Of a stretch of 64,000 nt of DNA, positions 22,001 to 33,700 are shown piece after piece. The stretch covers positions 186,001 through 250,000 of the forward strand of contig OOIN01000005.1 of assembly GCA_900323505.1 (NCBI GenBank), given 5' to 3'. Made by a program: the position numbers and the translations under genes. The first letter of the stretch is position 1. The number at the start of each line of letters is the position of its first letter. Source of the stretch: Ustilago trichophora (lineage: Eukaryota; Basidiomycota; Ustilaginomycetes; Ustilaginales; Ustilaginaceae). Below the pieces are notes generated by a model, which saw only the letters and a list, made by a program, of their open reading frames with translations, made no database searches and was not told the origin of the DNA.

Positions 22001-22154
22001 TGCTGGCGGAGCTAGAGGTGAGCGAAGCGTTGGTGCGAGCATGCCGTGCACGTCCATGTCTGGCGGGCGTGGTCGGAGGGGACGATGCTCCGGCTGGATC
22101 GCCGTTGGCACCGCCTGTGGAGTCATCAGGATGCCGCTCTGTGCTCACGGACAT
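19032..22154 (-). CDS. COG1: conserved oligomeric Golgi complex subunit 1
   Basis: A 1040-residue subunit of lobe A of the COG tethering complex, which captures retrograde vesicles at the Golgi. The diagnostic N-terminal Vps51/COG1-type motif is clear at about residues 80-160: DPFGTEPDTLFRSLTVKEVE, then KQEELRALVGQRYEDLLGTA and IIDMAGSSSQLAQRLDELS. The rest is a long helical domain of the kind expected for the family. I chose the Met at 22154 (MSVSTERHPDD); the frame extends 60 residues upstream, but that part looks like leader and overlaps the region shared with the cyclophilin promoter. Near the C-terminus a 9-bp repeat (about 19449-19482) codes for a run of ESS units. No intron is needed. 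The gene is divergent from the cyclophilin gene, with 304 bp between start codons. Confidence 0.88.
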   Translation of the reverse strand: MSVSTERHPDDSTGGANGDPAGASSPPTTPARHGRARHARTNASLTSSSASTSIDMPYSTDRLPRRTSVPNEASRVFQATGFDPFGTEPDTLFRSLTVKEVEAYERAVRSIALGKQEELRALVGQRYEDLLGTANTIIDMAGSSSQLAQRLDELSQGIRSAALDDDKGESSKKANRRKSFLPTQHLPAVPDVDASSLQQEAIYVLGASLRLIMDAPEYVWKSIEKGKTLQAAWAFMLTRATWWDLIDTAPLSDTDTQSALTTDGEEGIGSASEAVSLLKVNVKKIFPFIEKQWQSMLPMRKQVVHRAVALLSDADIESMAVVDQLAALMLIDGTKLDQAVHLLLSQRLTAMRRMVHRRKAGHTSHHRGERRQGTTSREFEAAHEAEQDRAAQASQTIAQLVTLFARTLQHAVQIFVLPPKAGATSSSRPLLLDLLTTIIDPANFITSANPSTSPTSERTSLLPHPTGNSDGPTARQSAAALRALRRRSSHGLPTTEATAEVAPEAAPNHSRAEQNRPLRVSTISVIQALPSARVLLRLLPPSLWSFAPFLDLESQDSKAPGQVLAELSSWSAKAREIIIGASGSTAPDTLRSLLSELSDVSELAVIRRSLRLAIHRVRRIVSRKLVGAEGSKDERHQEAETMVHAELQQLEEAVDSILQERLVHLMEQKLQRAGQELLSNTEQVVASLQPGSKPQDDASLRVDPPLVALFHSIEAEAASGSSRSADEVASPTKASHTFAATLQDHVSGRSQQVDRLASLYEIPLATLSAEVHLYQRELEADERFAEASSSIRARFDSILASSRAEVEKGLTDMLDQAQPTSETSVATSVSISTSLVMRLIAVLATGTWTKEASTKSRQPIKAALERIWRPQLEQRISAVLKGSTASHASLDASESSESSESSVSTSMLCALAMLSESIVQLGPALAGAELAQQVRSILDGVATSEGASANDTVALRALLACDAASLSKHIATDASLHRNRLALSPLVLALATTATASQQDSVTTGMVLSRAEPASATGQVKPILTLTRKKVERFSPLPVR

Positions 22155-22458
22155 GATGACGATGACACTCTCCGCCTCGAGTCGTTGTGTCAGAAGTGGG
22201 CCGGGGAGGGGGAGTTGCGAGTAGGTGTTGGATGACAAGAAGAAAGGCGGGGATAGAAGTGTTGCACTGTGGAACACCGAAAACGTGTCTGTGCGAGTGT
22301 GGCTCGGCTCCGATTCTGACTTGGACCCTGGCAAAGCACTTCTTGAGCCACAGAACGCGTTTCAGCTGCATAAGTTACATGACATCCTCCACAACTTGGA
22401 CTTGACAAGATCTTTCTTCCGCCCCAAACACACCAGCATCTCTTTACGTCGCACAGCC
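22155..22458. promoter_or_regulatory. shared promoter region between COG1 and the cyclophilin gene
   Basis: 304 bp separate the two start codons, so both promoters must lie here or overlap. I see no clear TATA or CCAAT box. Confidence 0.5.
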
Positions 22459-23033
22459 ATGTCGATACCAGGAAAGGACAGTGGTGCTGTCGTGCTCGAT
22501 ACATCGATGGGCCGCATCGTCTGCGAGCTTTATTGGAAGCATGCACCCAAGACATGTGCCAACTTCTACCAGCTTGCCAAGCAAGGCTTTTACGAGGGCG
22601 TCATCTTTCACCGTGTCATCAGCGACTTTATGATTCAGACAGGCGACCCTACAGGAACCGGTTCAGGAGGAGCTTCGATCTATGGCGGAGCTTTTGAGGA
22701 CGAAATTCACCCCGAGCTTCGCTTCGTCGGCGCTGGGATCCTGGCGATGGCTAATGCTGGACCCAACACAAATCGCAGCCAATTCTTTGTGACATTAGCA
22801 CCGACGCCCTTTTTGGATAGCAAGCATACCATCTTTGGTCGTATCTCGGATGGGATGCACGCTGTTCGTGAGATCGGAGCTGCCGAGACCAAAGACGACA
22901 GGTGAGTACTATCCGCTTCACCACTTGTGATACCGAATAGATTGCTGACCACTCTTCCGGTGGCCCTTTCTTCTTCCGACATCCAAAAAGGCCGCGAGAG
23001 GAGATCAAGATCGTCCGGGCGACGGTCATCTGA
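22459..23033 (+). CDS. CYP1: peptidyl-prolyl cis-trans isomerase, PPIL1/Cyp1 type
   Basis: A 161-residue single-domain cyclophilin that isomerises X-Pro bonds; the PPIL1 group is associated with the spliceosome. The domain is complete: TSMGRIVCELYW, KTCANFYQLA, FHRVISDFMIQTGDPTGTG, GAFEDE, LAMANAGPNTNRSQFFVTLAPTPFLD and FGRISDGM. The active-site Arg (FHR), the Q in MIQTGD and the NRSQFF block are all present. The last residues come from a second exon: donor GTGAGT at 22902, acceptor AAAAAG ending at 22990, then R-PREEIKIVRATVI and a stop at 23031-23033. This ending matches the PPIL1 C-terminus. CDS: 22459-22901 joined to 22991-23033; the intron is 89 nt. The ATG at 22459 follows the clear start of homology. 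Confidence 0.93.
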
Positions 23034-23725
23034 CCACTTGCCGACGAGCTTGACTCACACAAAGACGAGGCTCAACTGCATCTAGCAGATATCACGGACA
23101 ATGAATAAAAGAAACTTATGCAGCCTCAATAATTTTGCTGACTTTTACGAGATTTCCTTTTCGACGTCAAATTGCAAACACAAACAACGTTGAGTTGACT
23201 TCCGCGAAGGTCTCGAAGCTTTCCTGCTTAGGGAAACATCGTCCAGCCAGTCGAACCGTCAAACCAACCCGAGAGAGCGCATGCTCAGACAATTGCGACC
23301 AGATCGACGCAATCCGCCTCAAGCATCTCTCTCATCGAAAGCTTCATAACGGAATCTCAATCTCTGTGAAGTATCACGATCACTACGAGCACACGCGAAA
23401 GACAGTCTTGTAGCACAGGTTGGTATGATGCCTGGATGTTGCGTAGCTGGCGGAGCCCTGTTCTGACCGCCGAGCCCATGGTGGTAGTAGTAGTACAAGG
23501 ATGAACACAAAGAAAAAGAAAAACGAGAAGACAAGACAGAAAAGGGGAGAAGAAACGAGCGCAAAGTCGCAGAGATAGCACGATGCAGACGAGCTGCGAC
23601 TTCTATCGAGACAGTCCTAAACGAAGACCTGGCATAGTAGCCAAGCCAACGCTAGAGGGTGGAGGTGATGGTGATAGTACAGTGGGAATGCGGGACGAGA
23701 CAAGCGCGACAAAAGGTCGAAACGC
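23034..23725. other. intergenic between the cyclophilin and H2A 3' ends
   Basis: Convergent 3' flanks. It contains the 3' UTR of the cyclophilin (AATAAA-like ATGAATAAAAG near 23100) and of histone H2A. No gene is supported. Confidence 0.6.
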
Positions 23726-24230
23726 TTAGATGTCCTGCGAGCCACCAGCCTTCTTGGGCTTGCCCGACTTGGCGGGGAGGAGCTCGGACTGGATGAAGGG
23801 GAGTACACCACCCTGGGAGATGGTGACACCGCCAAGGAGCTTGTTGAGCTCCTCGTCGTTGCGGATGGCAAGCTGAAGGTGACGGGGAATGATACGAGAC
23901 TTCTTGTTGTCACGGGCAGCGTTACCAGCAAGCTCGAGGATCTCGGCAGCCAAGTACTCGAGGACGGCAGCGAGGTAGACTGTGAGAAGCAAAGAAGAAA
24001 GCAACAAGACGCGTTAGTCGAATGGTTCTTGTCAAAATGCGAATGTGACATGCGAAAGCAAAGGAAGACTTACCGGGAGCACCGGCACCGACACGCTGAG
24101 CGTAGTTGCCCTTTCGCAAGAGACGGTGGATACGACCGACGGGGAACTGGAGACCAGCCTTGGCCGAACGGGACTGCGACTTGGAAGAGGCGTCACCGGC
24201 CTTGCCACCAGACTTGCCACCGGAAGACAT
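23726..24230 (-). CDS. H2A: histone H2A
   Basis: A 136-residue core histone. Exon 1 (24230-24074) encodes the N-terminal tail and the start of the fold ([33 protein letters not shown]). A 94-nt intron with donor GTAAGT (24073) and acceptor CACAG (ending 23980) follows. Exon 2 (23979-23726) gives [51 protein letters not shown] and [13 protein letters not shown]. The C-terminus ends GGSQDI. The SQ-acidic motif is the phosphorylation site that marks double-strand breaks (gamma-H2A) in fungi, so this is a canonical, damage-competent H2A and not H2A.Z. It is divergent from H2B across a 1.5-kb shared upstream region. Confidence 0.98.
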
Positions 24231-25708
24231 TGTTGTAGATATTAGAAGGGGGGAGGTTGAGGGTTGGGTTTGAGAGTTGTGGTTGTCGTGAGACTTGAGG
24301 AGCGAATAGACGATGGGAAGAAGAAGAGTAAAAAGAGAGGGGAAGCCAAAGCCATGCAGCCGATTCGGACCAAGGGTTTTATCGTCTTTGGGAGGTTGGT
24401 TGTGTGCGGACGGTGCGAGGCTCAGCTGTGCTGCCCACTAGAGTGACAGGGCTTGTGCGGCAAGTGTTGCGGTCCTGTTGCACACCCAAGCTGCTGCTGC
24501 ACTGCGCAGCACAGCGCGACGCGACTTTTGTCACTGTTGCTTCTGTAACTGCTGCAGAAGCACTCCGACACAGAGACCAAAGATAGGAATTGCGAACGTT
24601 ATTTTTCGAAAGTGCAGCAGTACAGGCCATTCCTGCAGCGCGATTCAGCCTTTTGCGTCATGACAGGAAAAAGACAGACACGCAACAACGCGTTGATCCG
24701 CAAAGCCTCAGAAATTGGGAACGGAATAATTTTCGTCGTCTTTTGGCGTTCAGATGCCCAACCAAGGCATTTGCAGCCTTCGAAAGTCTTTACAATTTTG
24801 CTGCTTCAGGAAACCTAGCCTTCGAAGGCTTCAAATATCTCGACCAACATTCCTCACACATCCTTCGACCCACAGCCCCAAAATCATGTTCCCAATTCAA
24901 GCCGTCTTTTTCGTCGTCGCTTGCACCTTCGTCGATAGTTGGACCAGAATACACAGCTCAGATACCTGGCGTTGCATCGATGCGTACAAGGTGTATACAA
25001 CATCATGTGATCCGCTTTGTTTCAATAGAGACTGACTGTCAAGGCTACTAGAGCCAAGAGTGCTATCGAGGAGCAGGCGTCACCTTGAATAGATGCAGGC
25101 GACGAAGCCTCCAAATGCACAAATTCTCCAAAGCCTAGGAACGAGGACAGGGATTTAGTGGTTGTACACCTGCGACAGAGGGTGAATAATACGGACGGCG
25201 GAAATGAGGGCTTCGTCGCCCTTTGAAAGAAATTGATGTGTGGTCCCACCGAAGAGTTGCTCTTGCCCTTGCAGTGCGCGTTATTCTGCGCCGTCCTGGC
25301 CCTTAATTTTTGGATTTTTTTAGGACAAAGGAAATTCCGATCCTCTGGACCGCACTGCAATTGTGCTCTGTAGCGAGGAAAAGGGAGACGCGTGCGCGCT
25401 CGGGCTGAGTTATACACTGCACAGTGCGGAATCATACAGCAATCCTACACAGCTGCTGCTGCTGCTGCGCGTCTGACGTTCGTTGCGTGTATGTGTCTGA
25501 TTCAATGCGTTAGAGAGAGACGCGCTTTGCGCCTGCTGTGTGCGTTGAGGGTCACGCCCAGATTGGTTTATAACCTAGACCTTCCAATCGACACTCCACC
25601 TCGGACCCTCTTCTTTCTCCCCCTTTTCCTCATCCGTCAAGTCTTCCAACTTTCCACTCAACCAAACCAACTCACCCATCTCAACCCCCCCTTTTTACTC
25701 TATTCAAC
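24231..25708. promoter_or_regulatory. shared H2A/H2B upstream region
   Basis: 1478 bp between the two histone starts; co-regulation of such a pair in S phase is the usual pattern in fungi. On the H2B side there is ATTGG (inverted CCAAT) at 25562-25566, TTTATAA at 25567-25573 and CCAAT at 25584-25588, about 120-150 bp before the ATG. Both flanks carry a CTGCTGCTG stretch next to an ACTGCGCAG or ACTGCACAG word (about 24490-24515 and 25420-25475), which may be paired histone control elements. No gene is supported inside. Confidence 0.55.
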
Positions 25709-26137
25709 ATGCCCCCCAAGCCCGCTGAGAAGAAGCCCTCCTCCACCGCCGGTAAGGCACCCGCCTCGTCCGCTGGCAAGGCCCCCTCCGAGGCTGCCAA
25801 GAAGACCTCCAAGGCCCCCGCCAAGTCTGGTGACAAGAAGAAGGCTACCAAGGTCCGCAAGGAGACTTACTCGACCTACATCTACCGTGTCCTCAAGCAG
25901 GTTCACCCCGACACTGGTATCTCGAACAAGGCCATGGCCATTCTCAACTCGTTCGTCCAGGACATCTTTGAGCGCATCGCTACCGAGGCCTCCAAGCTCG
26001 CTTCCTACAACAAGAAGTCGACCATCTCGTCGCGAGAGATCCAGACCGCTGTTCGTCTCATCCTCCCCGGTGAGCTTTCCAAGCACGCCATCTCGGAAGG
26101 TACCAAGTCGGTCACCAAGTTCTCTTCCTCCAAGTAA
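25709..26137 (+). CDS. H2B: histone H2B
   Basis: A 142-residue core histone without an intron. A Lys/Ala/Pro/Ser-rich tail of about 48 residues is followed by the histone fold: [80 protein letters not shown] and [12 protein letters not shown]. The Lys in AVTKF/SVTKF context near the C-terminus is the conserved ubiquitination site of H2B. The codons are strongly biased to C-ending forms, as expected for a highly expressed gene. It pairs divergently with H2A. Confidence 0.98.
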   Translation: MPPKPAEKKPSSTAGKAPASSAGKAPSEAAKKTSKAPAKSGDKKKATKVRKETYSTYIYRVLKQVHPDTGISNKAMAILNSFVQDIFERIATEASKLASYNKKSTISSREIQTAVRLILPGELSKHAISEGTKSVTKFSSSK

Positions 26138-26778
26138 GCGTGTCCCGCTTCATGAACTTGATCCGGTCTTCCCTTTTCGTCCCTACACTCTCGGCCCGAC
26201 GCGTTCGGTGCAGCGCGTCGTGGTGTCCTCCCAGTAGCTTTCTAGCTGCGATCTAGCCCGAACCACACTTTCGACTTGCGGATGCCAACGCGTCCCTCGT
26301 CAGTCTTTTCTCTCTTTCTTTTCTTTTTTTTTCTCTCGGTCGCCTTGTATCTCTTCTGTACTTTTACCGCCAGCGCTAGCATCTACCCCCTCAGATATAT
26401 CCAGCAGCAATCTGAGCATATCGGTCTCAAAACTTATCCTTTCTCGTGTGATAGTGTGCGGTTTTGTATGTGTGTGTGTCATTTGGTAGTGTGCATTGGC
26501 AGACGTGTTGGAATCGGGTATAGGAAGGTGCAATCGCGTTCGCGTTTTGTGCATCGGGACTGAGGCGATGCTGTCGTTTTGAAGAATGAAGGCGGGTTGA
26601 CACGCCGAATTGGTCCAAGGTTCATGGATGCGCGACTGGGCTGTATCCGTATCACAGGCGGCATGGTAAGAATGAGCTGATGGGTTGGATATCTGGATTC
26701 AACGGTGAACCTTGTGAATGGAGAGTACAAATACAAGAGTAACAAATGCGAAATGCGGATGTGTTCTGTCGCCTCGGA
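26138..26778. other. intergenic between H2B and Vps24 3' ends
   Basis: Convergent 3' flanks of H2B (plus) and VPS24 (minus). A T-rich run lies at about 26310-26335. No gene is supported. Confidence 0.6.
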
Positions 26779-27779
26779 TTAACCACGAAGCAATCCGTCG
26801 AGGGCAGCCTGCATGCGTTGCATATCCTGCTCTTCCTGAGCTTCGCTCATCTTGGGATCCTCGATGGCCAAATCTGGCAAGTGGTCGGTTGTACTTGCCT
26901 GACCCAGTTTACCATCTGTAAGCTGGTAGAGAACCTTGTCGACCTCTTCTTGGGCTTCTTCTTCCATCTCGTCTTCGTCTTCTCCCAAGACGCCCGAATC
27001 TAGTGTATCTTCCATGAGCTCTTCCATGATTCCCGCCTGCCAGAGACAGGCGCAGAATGTTGGGTGGATGGTGATGAGAAAGGCGGAGAGAGGTGTGAGC
27101 GTCGGTGGAGTGGGGGCCGCTCGAGATGGACGTGATGTGTAGTGGAGTGCATTTTCGTGAGGGTGGGGTGGAAAGAGCTTACCTTGGTCATCTCGGCACT
27201 CATCTGTCGCATGATCGCCGACACTTCTGGCAGCTTGACGAGCTGATTTGAGAGCTTCATGATTTCAGTCGACTTTTGCATGCTTCCAGTCACCTTGTAC
27301 ATCGCTGCAGTTGTTCGTTGCCGTGTCACATCCCAAGAGAGCGTCATTTGAGTCAACACATCTCCCTCGGATCCTTTCATTCATATGACTTGGTGTTTGC
27401 ACTTACCCAGTTGATGCTGCAGCTGCATGTGAATACTGTTTAGCCTCGCCTTGGACACAGCGAGACGATTTTTCTGCTTTTGCGCGCGCACGACTTCCCT
27501 TGCTAGGATCTTTGCGTTTTTGACATCTCCTTTCTTTGCGAGTTTCTTGATTTCGGCCTTGGTCTTGCTGGAGCCTTGATCGATCTGACGCATCTCTCTG
27601 TCGAGTGCTCGCTGCTCGGACCGCAACTGCGATTGGACCTTCTTCACCCGCTCTGACGTTACAGACAAGGGAAGGATATGTTAGTAAGGTTGTCGTAAGA
27701 GTTCAGATGCTGGCGGTGGGTGTTCGGAGTGCTTACCTTCCTGCGATGGCCCAAAGATGAATTTGGACACCGCTTGCAT
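26779..27779 (-). CDS. VPS24: ESCRT-III subunit Vps24 (CHMP3)
   Basis: A 222-residue ESCRT-III protein that, with Vps2, caps Snf7 filaments during multivesicular body formation; human CHMP3 is also 222 residues. Four exons: 27779-27737 ([14 protein letters not shown]), 27652-27407 ([20 protein letters not shown]...), 27304-27183 ([20 protein letters not shown]...) and 27036-26779 ([14 protein letters not shown]...). Introns are 84, 102 and 146 nt with donors GTAAGC/GTAAGT and CAG acceptors, and every junction restores the frame. The N-terminal half is basic and helical and the C-terminal half acidic ([18 protein letters not shown]), typical of ESCRT-III autoinhibition. The last helix ([20 protein letters not shown]) is in the place of the MIT-interacting motif bound by Vps4. 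Confidence 0.93.
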
Positions 27780-30754
27780 TGTGTATATATCTCTTCTCGA
27801 CTCGTGTTGCTGTCTGATTCGGGTTGCGTGGACGGGCTGATGTTTGGTGGTTCGATACTGTCTTATGTAGCCTGCGTTTGTGAGATTGTTTCCTTTTTTC
27901 AAGTTGCAGTGTATGAGTGATTTCGATGCGCAGCTTGGATGTGGCAGTGAGGATGTCTTGAATGGAGCGAGGTGTGGGATGTGGATGAGGGTTGACGTGC
28001 CGAGGTGGAGTTGGACCCCGTAATCGTGATTAGGGTCGAGTCTGTGGGCTTGTGCATGCACGACTGCGTAGCCAAAGCCCGGATTCGGAAATCGGAGTTG
28101 GCGCCATGCTCCCACTTTTCGCGCGATATATTCTATACCTGCCATTCCGCTTTCCATCTTTGAAGAGCAGCTTTTGCTCGGTAGATATCGCTTTAAAGCT
28201 CCTTGGCATACTCTCGTGTGGCATGGGCGATGCTCAGATGACATTGAAGCTCTCGAGAGATGAGTTGGTGCGAGCCAAATGTACTGTCTAGCCGGCGTCG
28301 CATTGTATCTGTGCATGTCGCATTCTGAAATACAAGAAAACAAAAAAGGCCAAGCAAAAAAGAGGCGCCAAAAAAGGGAATTTCAACTTCGTAGCAGACG
28401 TCGACCTAACACGTGGATCTTTGCAACGTGAATGGTGTCTCGATCGGCAGCAGTGTTGCTTCCCAAAAGGCCGACAGGGAAAGGCAACACACAGCCAAAG
28501 CAGGACAGAAGAGACGCCGAATGCAAGCCACCAGTTTGTGGCGCATAGAATACCTCTTGATTGCACACTCAGCAGCCACCATCCTAAAAACGCACAACCG
28601 CTCGGCGTTGTCGACGCACAGGCAGCAGTGGCAACGGGACAGTCAAACGCCACTAGCAACGCCGACGGCCGCTTTCCAATCTGTTACTCAGGAGGTCCTC
28701 TCTGGCCAACTTAGCTCGGTGGCTGGGTGGACGACATCGGGCGTGCGTTGCTGTTTTGTTGTGGTTGTGGGTGGTGGGGTGGTGCAAGGAGATCGACGAC
28801 GCGTGACGCGTGTACCAGTAAAGAAGAAAGCACGCGGTTGAGATCCGATGTGAACCACAAGCAACACCAGGGAAAAGAAAAGATCCCGCAATTTCTTTTC
28901 CTTTTTCCTTTCCTTTTTCTTCGAGTTCAGCTTCTGCGGCTTGGATTTTCCGTGAATCGGGGTGGAGACTCAACGGCCTGCAACCAGTCAGCCGCCAAAG
29001 AACAAGGTAGGCTCGGAACGTCCCACCCAAAAGTCAATTCTTCCTGCACAAGACCAATCCGAGGTCTTAGACTGAGAAAGAGGATGAGCAAGAGCGTTGT
29101 CTGCAAGCGTTCCGTTTGAAGGTCACTCGGCGTGGTTTGGTCGCCGCCGGCAAAGTGCAGTGATCCCTAAAAGCCTTTTTGCCAGCGTGCGATGCGGCGC
29201 CTGAAAAAGTACAGGTCACAGTGTGTAGGCACAAACACAAGGGGAGTCTTACGCTGCTCAATCTCCTCACACACTCTCCTTCCTCGTCTGATATTGTATG
29301 AGATGGCTGAACGAGGGACAGTGTAGCCACACACACACACACAGACATACACATGAAATGCAAGAAGCGAGATGGCGTAGGGAGGGGGCAGGCAGGCAGG
29401 CAAAGGAATGTCAAGGTGCAGTGGCGAGAGTAGCGGCTGCCAGACCCTGCTTCGACCCACACCTCGGCTACGAGTGTCAAAAGGAGACCATCTGCGAGAT
29501 CTCCTTTCGCTCATAAGTTACAGCATTTCGAATCAAGTCTCTGGTGTGTGTGATTTCTCGAAGCGAGTGGCTAGCTTCCCCGGGCGTGAGAAAGAGAGAG
29601 AGAGAGAGAGAGAGCGAGCTTCAGCTCATTGCGCTCCATTCCCTTGGCTCGACCCTCTGCCATCCCATCCACACAAGGTGGTCAAATTTCTCTTTTGCAC
29701 TTTCTTTTGAGTTGTGAGCTGAGCTTGGTTGCCTCTGTGCAACACAGACGTACAGTACAGTACAGTACCTGTGCACGGCATGCAAGTTGCCCATCAAAAT
29801 GCAGAGATTGTCCTGCCGCACGCACGTCCACGCGTGTGTTTTTTTAAGGAAACTGTGCTCAAGTGCTGTGCATTCACATTCCTGTCGTGTTTGCCTTGCT
29901 TGAAAACGAGAGAAAAAGGTGAAATTCATGCTTTGTTTGTCTTGTGTGTAAAGTGCCTCGTTGCTCGCCGTTTGATTTGGCACAGAGCCGCTTGGCCTCT
30001 TCCTTGCATCTCCGAATGCACTGCACACTCGGCGAAGGGGAAAAGCCCTGACTCGTTGATTGTGTGCCTGGTTGCTCTCTCCGCCTTTTTTTCCCTCACA
30101 CACCTTCCTTGTTTGATTCATTCTTCAACCCTCTTACTCTCTCACCTTCTCTCTTGTACCATATCCCTCCCTCTCTCCTTCTCTCCTTCTCTCCTTCTCT
30201 CCTTCTCATTCCGGTCCTCTTGCTCACACTCTCTTTGCCCTACATTCATCGCTATACACCGTCGCCAGCGTACCAGTCCATCACCTCCTTGCTTGTCCAT
30301 CTCACCCTCCCCTTCCATCTGCCAGCACCTAGTCAATCACTTGCAATCCTTCAGCACCCTGCTTGCATCTCGGCTACGGTGTTTGCCCCAATCATCTGCA
30401 CCGTCAATCTCCTCGTTCGCACACCCTCAACGCAATCCACTCGATACCCACTCGCTCAGCCTCATCTCTACCACAGATCCGAACACTACACGTGTTGTCC
30501 CTTGTGACTTCTCCACCATCATTGATCGAGCTGCGTCTTCCTCCGCATCATCTCAGCTCGTATCCTAGCTAGACGCCGTCATATCATCTCATACTCATCA
30601 CGACTCGAACACGGGAGCAGGCTCAGACCATGGTGGTCCTCTAATCATCGCAAACGGCCACCCAAACCATCTCATACCCCGTCGCTCAGACCTACGCATA
30701 TCTCAAAGAAGCCCACTGGAGCAGCTCCCCAACCGCTCCGACTACATTCTCAAC
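27780..30754. other. long intergenic region rich in simple repeats
   Basis: About 3 kb between the VPS24 start (minus) and the next plus-strand gene. I find no coding frame with protein-like character; the longest (29729-30568, plus) is a Ser/Leu/Pro-rich translation of a pyrimidine-rich leader. Repeats seen: (AC)n about 29329-29343, (GA)n about 29591-29614, four TACAG units at 29751-29769, and repeats of CTCCTT at about 30173-30213. Confidence 0.5.
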
Positions 30755-33700
30755 ATGTCTGCCGTCGCTTCCAGACCCACTTCGATTGCAAACTCGTTCT
30801 ACGAGTCCGAAGGCCGGCCCAGCATCGAGCCTGCTCGTACCAACAAGACCAGAGAGCTCGCTCGCGCCATTGGTAGGGAGAGAGAAGGCCAAATACCTTC
30901 CTTCCGTCCACCCAGTAACTGGTCTCAGCGATCCAGTCATCACGATGTCGTCTGGTCGGGCGACGATGGTCAAATTCAAGATGCCAACGACGAACAATTT
31001 TCTGACGCAGAGAGCTGGGATGCCGATACCCAGGCAAGCTCGCACGCAGCTACCAAAGGCGAGCATGACGCTACTACAAGCGTCTACGGCCACGTTCGTC
31101 CCACCAGCATCGGAAGCTCCATCTTTGCCGGTCGTGGCGCCAAATCGGAACGCAGGCGAAGGGAAGCACCTCCACCTCTCCCTAACCTTCCGCCAACGCA
31201 CCAGAACCATTTGTTCCTAGGTAGCGATGGCGTAGGTCTGCTCAGTCCTCGAAGCGACGCAAGTGGCTTCGAAAGCAGCAGTCAGTACAGCGCAAACGAC
31301 GGCCACGATGATCGGACCAACGATGATCTTGCTAGTGGCTTCGACCTGCAGAATGGTTCGTACCAGAGCAGATCTCGTCAGCTCTCCAGCAACCAGACCA
31401 CCGAGATCGAAACACAGTCTGCTGTTCCATCTCGAAACTCGTCCAGAGTACCACCTCCGATTCCAGTCAAAGCTGCATCCAGAAGCAGTCACGAATCGTC
31501 GCCGCCTCGAAATGGATCAACAAGCCCTAGTGCAGCCAATGCTGCGTCTAGAATCAGCTCCGCTAGGCTACCGGATGGGACACTAATCCCCAAGATGCCC
31601 CCAGTACCACAGACCACCGATCTCTCACGTCCACGCAAGGCCAAAGCTCGTCGAGATCGCTCCCCCGTCCTCTCCTTTGATGGCGCCGCAGAAGAAGAAG
31701 AAAAGATGCTAGTCGAGCTTCAAGACAAGCTCGCCAACGATGCTCGCAGAATCAGCACACTTGGTCCCAGAGTTAAGAAGAATGCACCCGCGCCCTGGGA
31801 GCTGGGCGGAGAGGACATTGCCACCTCAGCAGGCCGTCCGTCTCTTCGCGAACAGCTGCGTCCCAATGCGGAGACGTTCGAGAAGCCATTCTCGCGCTTC
31901 AAGTCGAGACCGTCCGTCGAGAGCTCGCACGCGGGAGCAAGAAGCCCGAATCCAGCTCATATTTCTTCGGGACTTGCACACAGCTCTTTTGCATCCAATG
32001 CACCATCTCTCGAGCAGGAAGCTCAAAAGGAGGATGACTCGCACTCTCTGTTTGCAACGCAGCGCTCACGATCCAAGAGCGTTTCCAATTCTGCTGTCGG
32101 CATGTTGAAGGGTCTAGGCCTTGCTGGTGCCGCAGTGCCAGCGTCAAAGAAGGGCAAACTCACCAAAGCCTTGCGCCTGGTGGGAGCGGGAGGGACCGCA
32201 GCGCACGACGAACGTCGACCTGCTCATCCAGCCTCTGCTCCGCTGTCCGAGCTTCCTGCGTCTACCAACCTCAACCACCTCGGCTCCAGTCCAGTGCCTC
32301 CAGTAGGCTTTACAGCTGGCGACTTCCCTCAAAGCCGTTCGACCCGCACCATCAACGGCGGCGGCAGCTTCGGACAAGCTGTAAGCAAGAGTCAAGCCGA
32401 CCTCGTCAACATGATCACATCTGCCAATGGCAAATACAGAGATCAGGCACGCTCTCCACCTATCCCATCGCCCAAGCACGCAAACGGAACCTTACCCTCG
32501 CCGCTCATGGGCGGTGTGCGCTCTCTGTCGTACAAGAAGGACACACTTAGTCCTACCGACAGTCTGAGCTTTGCCAATGAACAGGGTCATCGCTCTAGCT
32601 CACTGGAGCGCTCTCGATCGCGGACGCCGCCGATGCGTGAGGTCAGCATCACATCACGTTCAGCTGGGACTGCGGATGAGGTCGCGCCCCACAGCAGCAG
32701 CCTCGAAGGCGAGGAGAGAGTCGGCTCTGCCCTAGCCGAAGGCGAGTCGACACCTGTTGGCAAGAGCACAACGGATTCTTTGGCTTCTCGAGTCCAGCCT
32801 ACTTCGCCCACTATCCATCACGCCGGGATGCATTCCATTTCCTCCAGCCAAACGTCGGGCAGCCTTCCGCTCCCTGGCAACATCGAAGGAGTTCCTTACA
32901 AACTCATCTCTCTCGAACAGGCTCGCGAGCAGGCACGTCAGAAGCAATCCGAGTGGCTTGCAACGTCAGGAGGTGCATCGACCTCAACCAAGACATCCCA
33001 ATACCTCGCCTCTGGCGATTTGGCGCACGACGAGCTTGCCATGCAGAGGGATCCTTCGAGCGACGGTCAATCCAGCATGCGTCTGCTCAAGAACAAGAAG
33101 AGCGGGTTCCTGATGCGCAAGCTCAAAAAGGAAAAGGGAATAAGTGTCGACTATGACGGCGTATCAACTTTCCCGGCGAGTGGGAGCAGCAAGGATCTGG
33201 CTCGCTCGAGCAAGTCGCCCATGCCTTCGTTCTCTGTTACGGGTCTGGATGAGGAGAGTGACAAGCTGAAACCGCTTGCCGGTCTGAACGAGAAGCCTGC
33301 GCTGCAGATTCGACCCGTCTCGTCCATGTTTTCTGGGTTTGCCGCTGACTTTTTGGATGCGTCTGCTTTGTCGGAGGGGCATCTACGGGAGACGTCGAAT
33401 GGTTCTTCGACGAGTTCGACTGGGTTGCTTGCTCCGCATAGTCCAGCAGCCTCGTCGTTCCGCTCGCCCTCACCGGTTCACTCGGAAGCAGGCCGTTTCG
33501 CGTCAAGCCCTTACAAGCCAAAGCTCGCCGACATCAAGCCCACTCCTCATGGAACGGCTCTGCCCGGTCCCACTGTACCCGGATCCGCCGAAAGCAACTG
33601 GAGCGGCCAAGGCGGAGCCACAGGCACCAGTCGCCTCCCCAGCCTCGACGCAGGTGGAAGCAACTCTGATACACAATCCCAATTTCACTCTCCAGCCAAC

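Noticed and set aside
29729..30568. 279-codon plus-strand open frame
   Set aside because: It is a Ser/Leu/Pro translation of CT-rich repeats upstream of the gene at 30755; no domain and no splice evidence.
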